From Maricaulis sp036231565 (GTDB taxonomy: Bacteria; Pseudomonadota; Alphaproteobacteria; Caulobacterales; Maricaulaceae): DNA of 46,676 nt. The translations under genes were made by a program, and so were the position numbers. Position 1 is the first letter of the stretch. Every line of letters begins with the position of its first letter. The stretch is from positions 1-46,676 of the forward strand of contig JAZAHA010000036.1 in the NCBI GenBank assembly GCA_036231565.1, written 5' to 3'. This document shows, in pieces, positions 13,728 to 23,077 of the stretch. The notes beneath the pieces were generated by a model. It saw only the letters and a program-made list of their open reading frames with translations, did not search any database and had not been told where the DNA came from.

Positions 13728-16327
13728 GGCTTGGAGGCTTTGCGGCTGCGCTTGCGGGCCGGCTTGCGGGCATTCGCGGCCCCCGCGCCGGCGACATTCA
13801 GCGCGGCCAGAGCGGCAAACGGGCTGTCGGCGGGTGGCGGGGTCGCGGCAGCCGGCTTGGGCCGCGGGCGGGCCTGGGGACGCCGCTTGCGACGGTCCCA
13901 GCGCTCGCCTTCGGCCTTCTCCGGATCCGGACCCTTCTGGATGCGCTTGTAGCCCAGCGTGGTCAGCGTGCCGCGCAGATCCTCGACCGAACAGCCCAGC
14001 AGTGCCGTCATGTCGGCGGTCAGCGGGAAGCCGGGCTCCTGATCGGCGGCGCGGGCATCGCGCAGTGTGTCGGCGAGGCGTTCGAGCATGTCGAAGCGCA
14101 CGGCGCGCGGACCGCAGGGATAGAAGCCGACGGTCGCATAGTCGGCGCGCGACCGATTGCGATCATTGGCAATCGAGGTCAGGCCCGGAGCCGGTAGCCA
14201 GCTGATATCGGTCGAGCCGGCGGCAATTGCCTGCAGGAGGGCGTTGAGCCGCGCCGGAGCGGGTTTCACAAGCTCGGGCACATAGACCATGTGTTCGCCG
14301 ATCCGCACGCCGACAGCGCGCAGGGCGCGGCGTTCGTCCTGGGACAGGGCGCGCACTTCCTCTGCGATCGTCAGGCGGGCCAGGGCACCGCCGGCCTCGT
14401 GCAGGCGCCAGGCGACGCCGCGGGCCGGACCGGTGAGCTCGTCGGACTGGCCGGCTTCGCGCAGCTTGAACAGAGGCGCCAGAACCGTTTCGATATGCTC
14501 GCGCACGCGGGCTTCCAGTGTCGACTGGGCTGCCGCCTGGGCTTCCGTGGTTCCCAGATCGCCGCCGACCAGTTTGATCGCCGGTTTCAGCGGGCCGGGA
14601 CCCGGGATCAGCTGGGCCACGGTTTCGCCGTTCCAGATGATCTGGCCGTCATCGGTGAAGGTCAGGTCTGTCATGTCTGTCCTAGCCAGGGCGCCGAGGC
14701 GCCGGTTGATTTCAGGTCGCAACGCTCTCAGCGCCGCGGACTTCAGGGTGCGGGCGGCCAGCTCGCGGCCCTCTGCATCGGGCCTGAAGGTCAGTCCGTC
14801 AAGCCGTCCGACGAAATGACCCTCAACCGTCACCTCGCCCGTGTGCGACACGCCGGCCAAAAGATCGCGCTCGTCGCGCAGGCCTTTTACCAGTGCACTG
14901 GTGCGGCGATCGACGAAGCGTTGCATCAGCCGTTCGTGCAGGGCGTCGGACAGGGCGTCCTCGATCTGGCGTGTCCGGCCGCGCCAGTGATCGGGGTCAT
15001 GCGTCCAGTCGGCGCGGTGCGCGGCATAGGCCCAGGTGCGTACATAGGCGAGCCGCGAGGCCAGGGCGTCCACATCGCCGGAGGTCTTGTTGAGCCGTTC
15101 CAGATGACCGGCCAGCCAGTCGTCGGGCAGGCGATTGCCGGGGCCGGTCAGGTGCAGGTAGATCGATTTCACCAGCCGGGCATGGGCGTCCAGCGTCGCC
15201 TTGCGGAAATCGGGCAGGCGGCAGGCATCCCACAGCCGGCTCACCCCGTCGCGGCCGGTGGCGCGCTCACGCACCTCGCGGTCGGCAGCCAGCACGCCAA
15301 GGGCCCGCTCGTCCATCGCTTCGCCGACCCGCTCCAGCGCCGGATGGCGCGAGGGTTTGCCGAGCGAGTATTGCAGCGCGTCCAGCGAGCTTTCGTCGAG
15401 ATCGGGATTGCGCCAGCGCAGGCGTTCCACGGGCGCGAAACTGTGGGCTTCCACAGCCTCGACGACATCCGGCTCGAACGGCCGGCAATCGGCGGTTTCG
15501 CCGAATGTGCCGTCGGAGCGGAAACGGCCCGCGCGCCCGGCAATCTGGCCCAGCTCGGCCGGGGTCAGGCGCCGCCGGCGGCGGCCGTCGAACTTGCGGC
15601 TCTCGGCAAAGGCGACATGGTCGATATCCATGTTCAGCCCCATGCCGATGGCATCGGTGGCGACGAGGAAGTCCACTTCGCCGGACTGGTAGAGCTCGAC
15701 CTGGGCGTTGCGGGTGCGCGGCGACAGACCGCCCATCACCACCGCTGCCCCGCCCCGCCGCCGGCGCAGGAGTTCCGCGATGGCGTAGACGGCCTCGGCC
15801 GAGAAGGCGACGACGGCCGAACGGCGCGGCAGGCGGGTCAGCTTGGCAGGGCCGGAATAGCTCAGCTGGGAGAAGCGCTCGCGATGCTCGGTATCGGCGC
15901 GCGGCACGAGTTCACGGATCAGCCGGGTCATCGTGCCCGAGCCGAGGATCATGGTCTCTTCAGTGCCGCGGGCGCGCAGGAGGCGGTCGGTGAAGACATG
16001 GCCGCGCTCCGGATCGGCGGCCAGCTGCACCTCATCAATGGCGACGAAGGCGACGCGTTTCTCCACCGGCATGGCTTCGGCCGTGCAGATGAAGTAGCGC
16101 GCCGAGGCCGGCACGATCTTTTCCTCGCCGGTGATCAGCGCGACGGCGGCCGGCCCCTTGGCTTTCACCACGCGGTCATAGACCTCGCGCGCGAGCAGGC
16201 GCAGGGGCAGGCCGATCATCCCGGAGGACCGGCCCAGCATCCGCTCGACGGCGAGGTGTGTCTTTCCGGTATTGGTCGGTCCGAGCGCGGCCGTTATCTG
16301 ACCGGGACCGTCATTGCGCGCCAACAT
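13724..16327 (-). CDS. SUV3-type ATP-dependent RNA/DNA helicase, 867 aa
   Basis: A superfamily 2 helicase. Walker A is GPTNTGKT at 16-23 and Walker B is DEVQ at 98-101, the box typical of SUV3 rather than DEAD-box enzymes. Later motifs are VATDAIGMGLNMDIDHVAF and ELGQIAGRAGRF (motif VI, with the arginine finger). The middle holds two helical SUV3-like domains and a short C-terminal domain of about 100 residues ending in a Lys/Arg/Pro-rich tail, probably nucleic acid binding. Bacterial homologues are mostly alphaproteobacterial and their partner nuclease is not settled. It heads an operon with the S4 protein. Confidence 0.92.
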   Translation of the reverse strand: MLARNDGPGQITAALGPTNTGKTHLAVERMLGRSSGMIGLPLRLLAREVYDRVVKAKGPAAVALITGEEKIVPASARYFICTAEAMPVEKRVAFVAIDEVQLAADPERGHVFTDRLLRARGTEETMILGSGTMTRLIRELVPRADTEHRERFSQLSYSGPAKLTRLPRRSAVVAFSAEAVYAIAELLRRRRGGAAVVMGGLSPRTRNAQVELYQSGEVDFLVATDAIGMGLNMDIDHVAFAESRKFDGRRRRRLTPAELGQIAGRAGRFRSDGTFGETADCRPFEPDVVEAVEAHSFAPVERLRWRNPDLDESSLDALQYSLGKPSRHPALERVGEAMDERALGVLAADREVRERATGRDGVSRLWDACRLPDFRKATLDAHARLVKSIYLHLTGPGNRLPDDWLAGHLERLNKTSGDVDALASRLAYVRTWAYAAHRADWTHDPDHWRGRTRQIEDALSDALHERLMQRFVDRRTSALVKGLRDERDLLAGVSHTGEVTVEGHFVGRLDGLTFRPDAEGRELAARTLKSAALRALRPEINRRLGALARTDMTDLTFTDDGQIIWNGETVAQLIPGPGPLKPAIKLVGGDLGTTEAQAAAQSTLEARVREHIETVLAPLFKLREAGQSDELTGPARGVAWRLHEAGGALARLTIAEEVRALSQDERRALRAVGVRIGEHMVYVPELVKPAPARLNALLQAIAAGSTDISWLPAPGLTSIANDRNRSRADYATVGFYPCGPRAVRFDMLERLADTLRDARAADQEPGFPLTADMTALLGCSVEDLRGTLTTLGYKRIQKGPDPEKAEGERWDRRKRRPQARPRPKPAAATPPPADSPFAALAALNVAGAGAANARKPARKRSRKASKP

Positions 16328-16395
16328 GACGCCCCCTCCTTAGGCCGGCCGCCGGGGGCAGCGCAAGGCTGCGCACCGGCCCCCGGCATGCACGA

Positions 16396-17208
16396 TCAGC
16401 TTTCCTGGATCGAGCGGGCGGTGATCGTCACCCCGCCAAAGCCGGCATTGGTGCGAATGCGCACGGGGACATAGAGATCGCCGCCATGCACCGGCGCCAT
16501 CCAGAAGGTGATCGGATGGGAGATGGTGTCCTCATCGGGGAATTCATCGGCCTCGTAGCCCGAGATCGGCTCGTAATAGGCGTGGCAGATCTGGGCATCG
16601 CCCGACCAGGCCCGGGTGCGGACGCGTTCTGTACCGCCATCCTCGAAGCGCAGATTATAGCGGGCACGGCCGTCGAAGACCGGCAGCCGGCCGTCACACA
16701 GCGAATCGTTGCTGGAGGCAGCGCCCAGCCCGATGGCCAGCAGGGTCGAGAGCGGATCGGCGGCGCCGGCGCGTTCTTCCGCCGTGGCGGGCGGTTCGCC
16801 CATATTGCCGAAGGGCGGCTCGATATTCGGCGTCGCCACCCCGTCGGGAAAGTCGATGCCGACCGTGCGGTTCTTCGAGCTGGCATGATTGTAATGGCTG
16901 TAGCGCCAGGGCTGCAGCCGGGGGCCGTAGCGATAGCCGGACACGCCGGCCTCGATGTCCGCATCGGAGAACAGGGCCGCCAGGCCGGCGGTCGTCAGCC
17001 GCGCCGAGGCGCTGTAGTCGTCATTGGCGAACTGGCCGTTCACGACGATATCGGCGACCTGGAAGATCATGACCGAGCCGGAATACTGCACCGTGATGCC
17101 CCGCACGCCGGCGCCTGCCGCGCTGTCTGCGGCATCGTCAGCTGCAAGAACCGGCACGGTGCCGGTCAGGCCCAGCGCCATGGCTCCGATAACCCACGCG
17201 TTTTTCAC
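16396..17208 (-). CDS. DUF3108 exported protein, 270 aa
   Basis: The first 22 residues are a Sec signal peptide ending PVLAAD. The rest matches DUF3108: VQYSGSVMIFQVADIVVNGQ near residues 40-59, RLQPWRYSHYNHASSKNRTV in the middle and FWMAPVHGGDLYVPVRIRTN near the end. It is expected in the periplasm. The function is unknown; the family is common in proteobacteria and often linked to outer-membrane or lipid homeostasis. It is transcribed toward the helicase, 69 bases ahead of it, and diverges from rpmB. Confidence 0.85.
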   Translation of the reverse strand: MKNAWVIGAMALGLTGTVPVLAADDAADSAAGAGVRGITVQYSGSVMIFQVADIVVNGQFANDDYSASARLTTAGLAALFSDADIEAGVSGYRYGPRLQPWRYSHYNHASSKNRTVGIDFPDGVATPNIEPPFGNMGEPPATAEERAGAADPLSTLLAIGLGAASSNDSLCDGRLPVFDGRARYNLRFEDGGTERVRTRAWSGDAQICHAYYEPISGYEADEFPDEDTISHPITFWMAPVHGGDLYVPVRIRTNAGFGGVTITARSIQES

Positions 17209-17305
17209 TCAAAACTCTCCTCGGCTATGCACCGCCGCCAGCTTGACCCCGATATAACAACTGCAATAACCGAACAAAACCGGCTGCAAGATGAACGGTG
17301 CAAGC

Positions 17306-17334
17306 TTGACGCCGTCGCCCCGCTCCGTTATCTC
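17306..17334 (+). promoter_or_regulatory. Promoter of rpmB
   Basis: TTGACG (17306-17311) and TATCTC (17329-17334) are separated by 17 bases. Transcription would start near 17341, giving about 57 bases of leader before rpmB. This is the clearest -35/-10 pair in the gap between the divergent DUF3108 and rpmB genes. Confidence 0.6.
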
Positions 17335-17397
17335 GCCCGCTCTCGCGCCGCTCGCAAGATCGGTGCGCACGGATTATTCTATGTGAAAGGTGCGACT

Positions 17398-17682
17398 ATG
17401 GCGCGTCGCTGCGAACTGACCGGCACGGGCGTGATGACGGGGAACAATGTGTCCCACGCTCAGAACAAGACCCGCCGCCGTTTCCTGCCGAACCTGTGCG
17501 ATGTCACGCTGGCTTCGGAAAAGCTGGGTCGTAACTTCAAGCTGCGCATCGCTGCGAAGGCGCTGCGCTCTGTCGACCATGTCGGCGGCCTGGATGCCTT
17601 CCTCCTCAAGGCCCGTGACGAGAGCCTCTCGGACCGCGCCCTGAAGATCAAGCGCGACCTGAAGAAGGCTCTGGCAGCCTAA
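17398..17682 (+). CDS. rpmB: 50S ribosomal protein L28
   Basis: A large-subunit ribosomal protein. The start at 17398 gives MARRCELTGTGVMTGNNVSHAQNKTRRRFLPN, the usual opening of alphaproteobacterial L28 with conserved GNNVSHA and KTRRRFLPN. The body FKLRIAAKALRSVDHVGGLD and the basic C-terminus follow. At 94 residues it is the longer form. The ribosome binding site GAAAGG lies 10 bases upstream. A strong terminator follows 27 bases after the stop. Confidence 0.97.
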   Translation: MARRCELTGTGVMTGNNVSHAQNKTRRRFLPNLCDVTLASEKLGRNFKLRIAAKALRSVDHVGGLDAFLLKARDESLSDRALKIKRDLKKALAA

Positions 17683-17709
17683 GCGCTTCCGGACCCGACC
17701 GAATTCGAT

Positions 17710-17740
17710 CAACGCCCGCTGCGCCTGCAGCGGGCGTTGT
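17710..17740 (+). terminator. Terminator after rpmB
   Basis: A 13-base perfect stem (17710-17722 with 17727-17739) around a four-base loop is followed by TCG rather than a T run. Its position right after rpmB and the strong stem support termination. Confidence 0.7.
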
Positions 17741-17805
17741 CGTATGCGCGGCATGCCGCTAGCTTCCTCGCGGATTTCGGACGTGAAGATCCGGGGGAGG
17801 CCGTC

Positions 17806-19554
17806 ATGACAAACAGGATTTCCGCAATCGCCGCTGCGTTCGGCGCACTGGCACTGGCCGCCTGCGGCAGCGGCGAGCCCGCCGCCGAGGCGCCGGCCAC
17901 ACCGCGCCCGGCCGAACCTGCCCCGGATGATGGCGGTATTCCCGCCGCCGACATGGTCTTCTTCGGCGGCCCCATCTACACCGCCGACGATACCCGCCCT
18001 ATGGTCGAAGCCGTTGCTGTACAGGACGGGCGTATCGTCTTTGCCGGACCGCGGGCGGGCGCCAATATCTGGGTGGGGCAGGCCACGCGCCTCGTCGATC
18101 TGGATGGCGCCGCGATGTATCCCGGCTTCACCGACAGCCATATCCACGTGCTCGGCGTCGGCCAGCGCGAACGCCTGCTCAATCTGGACGACGTCGTCTC
18201 GGTCGCTGACCTGGTCGAGCGGGTGTCCGGTGCGGTCGACGCGGCCCGGCCGGGCGATGTCGTCTTCGGACGCGGCTGGATCGAAACCCACTGGCCGGAA
18301 GGCCGCTTCCCGACGCGGCACGATCTGGATGCGGTGTCGCCGGACAATCCGGTCGTGCTGGTCCGCGCCGACGGCCACGCCCTGGTCGCCAATTCCGCCG
18401 CGCTGGAGGCTGCCGGGATTGATCGCGATTCGCGGGCGCCGGAAGGCGGAGAAATCCTGTTCGACGAAGCGGGCGAGCCGACCGGCATGCTGATCGATAC
18501 CGCCATGGGCCCGGCCCAGGCGCTCGTCGCCCAGCCGTCCGGAGCCGAGCGCGCCGACACCTATGCCGAGGGCGCAGACCGTCTTGCCAGCCTGGGCTGG
18601 ACGGGCGCGCACGACATGTCCGTGCCCTGGTCTGATGTGGCGATGATCGAGGAGCTCGCTGCAGCGGACCGTCTGCCGATCCGCGTCTATGTCTCGATCA
18701 ATCCGGACGGCTATGCCGATCTGGCGGCCGGCGATGTGCCGCGTGTGGCCGATGATGGCCGCGTCATCACCCGGGCCGTGAAACTCTATATGGACGGCGC
18801 GCTGGGCTCGCGCGGTGCCGCGCTGCTGGAGCCCTATTCCGACCGGCCCGACACGTCCGGCCTGCGCATCGCGGAAGCGGACGAGACGACGGGCATGATG
18901 ACCCAGGCCCTGCGTGACGGGATCCAGATGAATGTCCACGCCATCGGCGATCGCGGCAATCGCTCGCTGCTCGACTGGGTGGGCGAGGCGCTGGACCAGG
19001 TTCCCGCAGAGGATCGCGCCCTGGCCGAGCACCGCTGGCGCGACGAGCACAGCCAGATCGTCCATCCGGACGACATTCCGCGCTTTGCCGAGCTGGGCGT
19101 GATCGCGTCCATGCAGCCCTCGCACGCCATCGGCGATCTGCATTTCGCCCCGGACCGGCTGGGCGATGACCGGCTGGAGGGCGCCTATGCCTGGCAGAGC
19201 CTGCTGGATGCCGGCGCACACCTCACCGGCGGATCGGATGCGCCGGTCGAGCAGGGCGATCCGCGGATCGAGTACTATGCCGCCACGGCACGCGCCGACC
19301 TCTCCGGTTTCCAGGGCGAGAACTGGCATGCCGAGGAGGCCCTGTCGCGCAGCGACGCGCTGAAACTCTTCACGCTCTGGCCGGCCTATGCCTCCTTCCG
19401 CGAGGGCGAGCTGGGCTCGATCGAGACCGGCAAGCGCGCAGACTTCACCGTCTTCTCAGCCGACATCATGACCATCCCCGAAGCGGAGATCCTCGCTGTC
19501 GAACCGGTAATGACGGTGGTCGAGGGGGAGATTGTCTGGGAACGCGCGGAGTAG
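17806..19554 (+). CDS. Amidohydrolase-family lipoprotein (YtcJ-like), 582 aa
   Basis: A metal-dependent hydrolase attached to the membrane. Residues 1-20 are a lipoprotein signal (ALALAACG). The amidohydrolase core starts after about 50 residues: ADMVFFGGPIYTADD, then YPGFTDSHIHVLG (metal His-x-His), VKLYMDGALGSRGAALLEPY (Lys), NVHAIGDRGN (His), EHSQIVHPDD (His) and TGGSDAPVEQGDP (Asp). It ends ETGKRADFTVFSADI. The start at 17806 is preceded by GGGGAGG. This YtcJ-type subgroup acts on cyclic amides or similar, but the substrate is not known. It stands alone after the rpmB terminator. Confidence 0.9.
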   Translation: MTNRISAIAAAFGALALAACGSGEPAAEAPATPRPAEPAPDDGGIPAADMVFFGGPIYTADDTRPMVEAVAVQDGRIVFAGPRAGANIWVGQATRLVDLDGAAMYPGFTDSHIHVLGVGQRERLLNLDDVVSVADLVERVSGAVDAARPGDVVFGRGWIETHWPEGRFPTRHDLDAVSPDNPVVLVRADGHALVANSAALEAAGIDRDSRAPEGGEILFDEAGEPTGMLIDTAMGPAQALVAQPSGAERADTYAEGADRLASLGWTGAHDMSVPWSDVAMIEELAAADRLPIRVYVSINPDGYADLAAGDVPRVADDGRVITRAVKLYMDGALGSRGAALLEPYSDRPDTSGLRIAEADETTGMMTQALRDGIQMNVHAIGDRGNRSLLDWVGEALDQVPAEDRALAEHRWRDEHSQIVHPDDIPRFAELGVIASMQPSHAIGDLHFAPDRLGDDRLEGAYAWQSLLDAGAHLTGGSDAPVEQGDPRIEYYAATARADLSGFQGENWHAEEALSRSDALKLFTLWPAYASFREGELGSIETGKRADFTVFSADIMTIPEAEILAVEPVMTVVEGEIVWERAE

Positions 19555-19568
19555 GCGGCACAGACGGT

Positions 19569-19701
19569 CCTTCCCCTTGACGGGGAAGGTGTCCGGCTTT
19601 ACCGGACGGAAGGGGTGAAACGCAAAGCGTTTCCGGTCTCGGAAAGCCACCCACTCCACCGCTGCTGATGCAGCGGTCCCCCTCGCCCATCAAGGGCGAG
19701 G
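19569..19701. repeat. Cluster of four palindromes between convergent genes
   Basis: Between the stops of the amidohydrolase and phytase-like genes lie 19569-19589 (CCTTCCCC/GGGGAAGG), 19591-19607 (GTCCGG/CCGGAC), 19659-19676 (CCGCTG/CAGCGG) and 19681-19701 (CCTCGCCC/GGGCGAGG). The pattern resembles multi-hairpin intergenic repeat elements common in alphaproteobacteria. It may also terminate both transcripts. Copies elsewhere cannot be tested from this window alone. Confidence 0.7.
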
Positions 19702-19711
19702 ACCTGGAGCC

Positions 19712-20680
19712 CTACTCCCCCACCGCAAACGCCATCAGCAGGGTGCGCTGGCGGTCGGAATAATTGTCGTCGGAGATGATCAGGACCAGCGTCTCGCCGC
19801 CGCGTTCGATGACGGCGATGCCCTCGAAATTGTCGACGGGCAGGGGCGGGTCGATCCGGCCGAGCGTTTGCGGTGTGATCGTGGCCGGGGCGCCGGTTTC
19901 CGGCACGGGGAAGGCGATGATGCCGATCCGGTTGCCGGCGGCGCGCGAATAAAAGCGCTCCACGGCGTAGATCGTGCCGTTGTGTGCGGCCATGCCGGTC
20001 AGCCCGAAAGAGGGGCGCGAGTGCAGGCTGTAGCGCTGCCACCCCGTATCGCCGCCCACCCACAGCGCATGGCCCAGGCTGAGATCGGTCGGATATTCCA
20101 CGCCCATCACCAGGCGGCCGTTATCCGTGCGGGCCAGGGATTCAAGACCGCGATTGTCCGGCAGGCGGGACAGGGCTTCCGGGATATCCAGTGTTTCGGG
20201 CAGAGCCGTGCCGGCGGATGACCAGTCCTCGCCCAGCGTATAGGTCAGCACGCGGTGACGGCGCTCGAAACTCACCGCATAGCGGCCATCGCCCAGTGCA
20301 GTCAGGCCTTCACTGTCGCCGGAACGGCCCTCGAAATGGCTGCCATCGCTGTCGCGCACGGGTGAGACGGAGAGCTCGCTGAAACCGGTCAGCGTGTTCG
20401 TGGCATCGTCCCAGGCCAGTGCACCGGTGATCCACCACGCGCTGTCGGAGAGCGCCAGAAGACGCGTGCCATCGGCCGAGACTTCCAGGGCCGACAGGCC
20501 GCCGAAGCGTTCATCGTCCGAGGCCAGGACAAGCCCGCCGCGATAGTCCAGCCGGCCCAGCGCGGCCAGTTCCTCCGGGCCGGCATCCAGCGGCAGGGCC
20601 GTCGCGGTCACCGTCTGGGCATGCGATACCGGCTGCAGCGCCAGAATGAGAGCTGCCGCAGCAAGACCGAAACGCATCAT
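19712..20680 (-). CDS. Exported phytase-like/esterase-like protein, 322 aa
   Basis: A signal peptide covers the first 21 residues (LAAAALILALQPVSHAQ). The mature protein looks like the bacterial esterase-like beta-propeller of the phytase-like family: LVLASDDERFGGLSALEVSA and TRLLALSDSAWW near residues 55-85, FEGRSGDSEGLTALGDGRYA, NRGLESLARTDNGRLV and NFEGIAVIERGG later. Repeated GG(L/I)SAL and EGL(T/A) turns mark the blades. The enzyme activity is not established for this family. It starts 15 bases after the cobT stop on the same strand, so it may be co-transcribed with cobT. Confidence 0.8.
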   Translation of the reverse strand: MMRFGLAAAALILALQPVSHAQTVTATALPLDAGPEELAALGRLDYRGGLVLASDDERFGGLSALEVSADGTRLLALSDSAWWITGALAWDDATNTLTGFSELSVSPVRDSDGSHFEGRSGDSEGLTALGDGRYAVSFERRHRVLTYTLGEDWSSAGTALPETLDIPEALSRLPDNRGLESLARTDNGRLVMGVEYPTDLSLGHALWVGGDTGWQRYSLHSRPSFGLTGMAAHNGTIYAVERFYSRAAGNRIGIIAFPVPETGAPATITPQTLGRIDPPLPVDNFEGIAVIERGGETLVLIISDDNYSDRQRTLLMAFAVGE

Positions 20681-20694
20681 TCCCGTGTCTCTCC

Positions 20695-22605
20695 TCAGCG
20701 GCCGCCGGCCAGGGAGGCCCAGTCGCCGCGTTTCAGGCCCGATGTCGCCGTTTCGCCCCGGCTGGAGAAACGCGTGCCGGAGCCGCCGTCCTCGTCGAAC
20801 AGGGCGGCCAGCTGGTCCGTCATGGCCCCGCCGAGCTGTTCGACGTCATTGATGGTTACCGCGCGGCGATACCAGCGTGTGACATCATGGCCGATACCGA
20901 TCGCCAGCAGTTCGACTTCCGAACGGTTCTCGATCAGGGCGATGGTCTCGCGCAGATGGCGTTCCAGATAGCCCGGCGAATTGGCCGACTGGGTGCCGTC
21001 ATCGACCGGTGCGCCGTCGGAGATCACCATCATGATGCGGCGCTGTTCCGGCCGGGCGCCCATGCGCTTCCAGGCCCACAGCAGGGCTTCGCCGTCGATA
21101 TTCTCCTTCAGCAGGCCTTCGCGCATCATCAGGCCCAGATTGGTGCGGGCGCGGCGCCAGGGCGTGTCGGCGGACTTGTAGATGATGTGACGCAGATCGT
21201 TCAGGCGGCCCGGATGCGGCGGCTTGCCTTCGGAGAGCCATTGCTCCTTCGAGCGGCCGCCCTTCCAGGCCTTGGTGGTGAAGCCGAGAATCTCCGTCTT
21301 CACACCGACCCGCTCCAGCGTGCGGGCGAGAATGTCGGCACAGGCCGCGGCGACCATGATCGGCCTGCCGCGCATGGAGCCGGAATTGTCCAGCAGCAGG
21401 GTGACGATCGTGTCGCGGAATTCGGTATCGCTCTCCTGCTTGTAGGACAGGGGCAGGGTGGGATCGGCGATGACACGGGCCAGGCGCGAACCGTCCAGCA
21501 CGCCCTCCTCGAGGTCGAACTGCCAGGCGCGTTCCTGCTGCGCCATCAGACGGCGCTGCAGACGGTTGGCCAGGCGGCCGACGACCTGGTCGAGCCCCTT
21601 CAGGGCATTGTCGAGATATTTGCGCAGGCGTTCCAGCTCGTCCGCATCGCACAGATCCTGGGCCTGGATCACCTCGTCGAATTCGCGGGTGAAGACCTTG
21701 TAGGCCTTGGCATCGCCCTCACCGGAAGGCTGCCAATTGGGCCGCATCGCGGTCTGGGCGGCGCCCTCATCATCCATGGCATCGACGCGCGTATCGGCGT
21801 CCTCGCCCTCGGCATTGATCTCTTCCTCGTCGCCGGCCGTGCCCGAGGCATCCGGCGTGTCGGGCTGTTCGCCGTCCTTGCCGTCATCCTGCTCGTCCTC
21901 GCCGGTGCGCTGTTCGCGATCGACGCCCTCATCGTCATCGTCCTGGTTTTCCGACTGTTCCGGATCGCCGCCCAGCTCGTCGGCCAGGTCGAGATCCTCG
22001 ATCACGGTGCGCAGGAGATCGGCAAAGGCCTTCTGGTCGCCGGCATTGCGCGCCAGGGCGTCGAGCGATTTGCCGGCAACGGTTTCCAGCTGGTCGCGCC
22101 ACAGCGTCATCAGCCCGTCGGCTTCCGGCGGGGTCGGCCGGCCGGTGATCCGCTCGCGGACCAGCATCGCCACGGCCTCTTCCATCGGTGCAGCCTGACG
22201 GTCCTCCACGCGCTGCCAGCCCTTCTGCCGGCAGCGGGCGATGAGGGCGGCATCGAGATTGTTGGCCATGCCGCGCATGTCGCGGGCGCCAAGGCTTTCC
22301 ACGCGCGCCTGCTCGGCCGCATGGAAGATGGCGCGCGCTGTCGCGCCGGGCGGCAGGGCGCCGAGATGGGCCGCCTCGTCATGATGTGCCAGGCGCAGCG
22401 CCAGCGCATCGGCACGGCCGCGCACGGCCGCTGCAGCAGCAGCCGACGGCTCGGGGCCTGGATTGGGCAGCACAATGCGTCCGCCCGACAGACCGGCAAT
22501 CTCGCCGCCATAACGGACATCGAGATCCTTGTCGCCGGCGATGGCGCGGGTGGTGATGGCGAGGGCGCGCTTGAACGCGTCCGGGTCTCTGGGCGGCTGG
22601 CTCAT
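20695..22605 (-). CDS. cobT: Cobaltochelatase subunit CobT, 636 aa
   Basis: CobT with CobS forms the AAA-type motor that powers cobalt insertion by CobN in aerobic cobalamin synthesis. The N-terminal ~210 residues are CobT-specific. A highly acidic stretch follows (DDDDEGVDREQRTGEDEQDD and neighbours). The C-terminal 200 residues are a von Willebrand A domain with MIDAS motif LLLDNSGSMRG and ILGFTTKAW. The start at 22605 gives MSQPPRDPDAFK. The partner cobS lies about 4.4 kb away, separated by flagellin, ars and other genes. No cobN or other cobalamin gene is seen in the window. Confidence 0.95.
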   Translation of the reverse strand: MSQPPRDPDAFKRALAITTRAIAGDKDLDVRYGGEIAGLSGGRIVLPNPGPEPSAAAAAAVRGRADALALRLAHHDEAAHLGALPPGATARAIFHAAEQARVESLGARDMRGMANNLDAALIARCRQKGWQRVEDRQAAPMEEAVAMLVRERITGRPTPPEADGLMTLWRDQLETVAGKSLDALARNAGDQKAFADLLRTVIEDLDLADELGGDPEQSENQDDDDEGVDREQRTGEDEQDDGKDGEQPDTPDASGTAGDEEEINAEGEDADTRVDAMDDEGAAQTAMRPNWQPSGEGDAKAYKVFTREFDEVIQAQDLCDADELERLRKYLDNALKGLDQVVGRLANRLQRRLMAQQERAWQFDLEEGVLDGSRLARVIADPTLPLSYKQESDTEFRDTIVTLLLDNSGSMRGRPIMVAAACADILARTLERVGVKTEILGFTTKAWKGGRSKEQWLSEGKPPHPGRLNDLRHIIYKSADTPWRRARTNLGLMMREGLLKENIDGEALLWAWKRMGARPEQRRIMMVISDGAPVDDGTQSANSPGYLERHLRETIALIENRSEVELLAIGIGHDVTRWYRRAVTINDVEQLGGAMTDQLAALFDEDGGSGTRFSSRGETATSGLKRGDWASLAGGR

Positions 22606-22742
22606 AAGCGCAACCTAATCCATCCGCACGAAATTGCGAGGGCGGCAAAGCGTCCGCCTGCATGGCATTTCAGCGGAACCGGCACCGCCGCCACGCGTTT
22701 TGAGAGTACCGGTTGTTTCGCAACCTGAAAGGAGGCCCGGTC

Positions 22743-22967
22743 ATGACCAAGGTTGATTTTGAAAAAGCCCTTCTGGACCCGGCAGGCACATTCGGCGAGC
22801 CGGATGATGTCGTCCGCGACGATACCCTTTCGCGGGAACAGAAGAAGGAAATCCTGGAGCGCTGGCAACACGATGCCGAAGAGCTGGTCGTCGCGTCCGG
22901 CGAAGGCATGCCCGGCGATGGCGACACCCAGCTGCGCAAGGTTGCCAAGGCGCTGGACGCCGTCTGA
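22743..22967 (+). CDS. Small conserved alphaproteobacterial protein, 74 aa
   Basis: The ATG at 22743 has AAAGGAGG upstream. The product, with FGEPDDVVRDDTLSREQKKE, EILERWQHDAEELVVASGEG and a C-terminal LRKVAKALDAV, matches a widespread alphaproteobacterial family of short proteins that start with a positively charged segment and contain Phe-x-x-Pro, KxxIL(E/R)RW and a final helix. No function is known. A small stem (GGTTG/CAACC, 22711-22725) sits just before the ribosome binding site. It diverges from cobT and lies upstream of a flagellin gene. Confidence 0.8.
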   Translation: MTKVDFEKALLDPAGTFGEPDDVVRDDTLSREQKKEILERWQHDAEELVVASGEGMPGDGDTQLRKVAKALDAV

Positions 22968-23077
22968 CGCGGCATAATCCATGAGCAGCCCGGAAAGGAG
23001 TTGATAACCACATCACGGCATCCTGACCGGTGGAGCCCGGAAAAAGTGGGCCCGACAGGTGGCGAGACACAGGCTGG

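Noticed and set aside
14291..16474. A 727-residue open frame on the plus strand opposite the helicase
   Set aside because: The minus strand encodes a clear SUV3-type helicase with all motifs. The opposite frame is open because of high GC and has no start signal or domain.
17374..19329. A 651-residue open frame on the minus strand opposite rpmB and the amidohydrolase
   Set aside because: Both plus-strand genes have clear family motifs. The antisense frame has none and runs through the rpmB terminator.
20887..22728. A 613-residue open frame on the plus strand opposite cobT
   Set aside because: cobT is certain from its VWA domain and acidic region; the frame opposite reads as low-complexity hydrophobic sequence with no domain.
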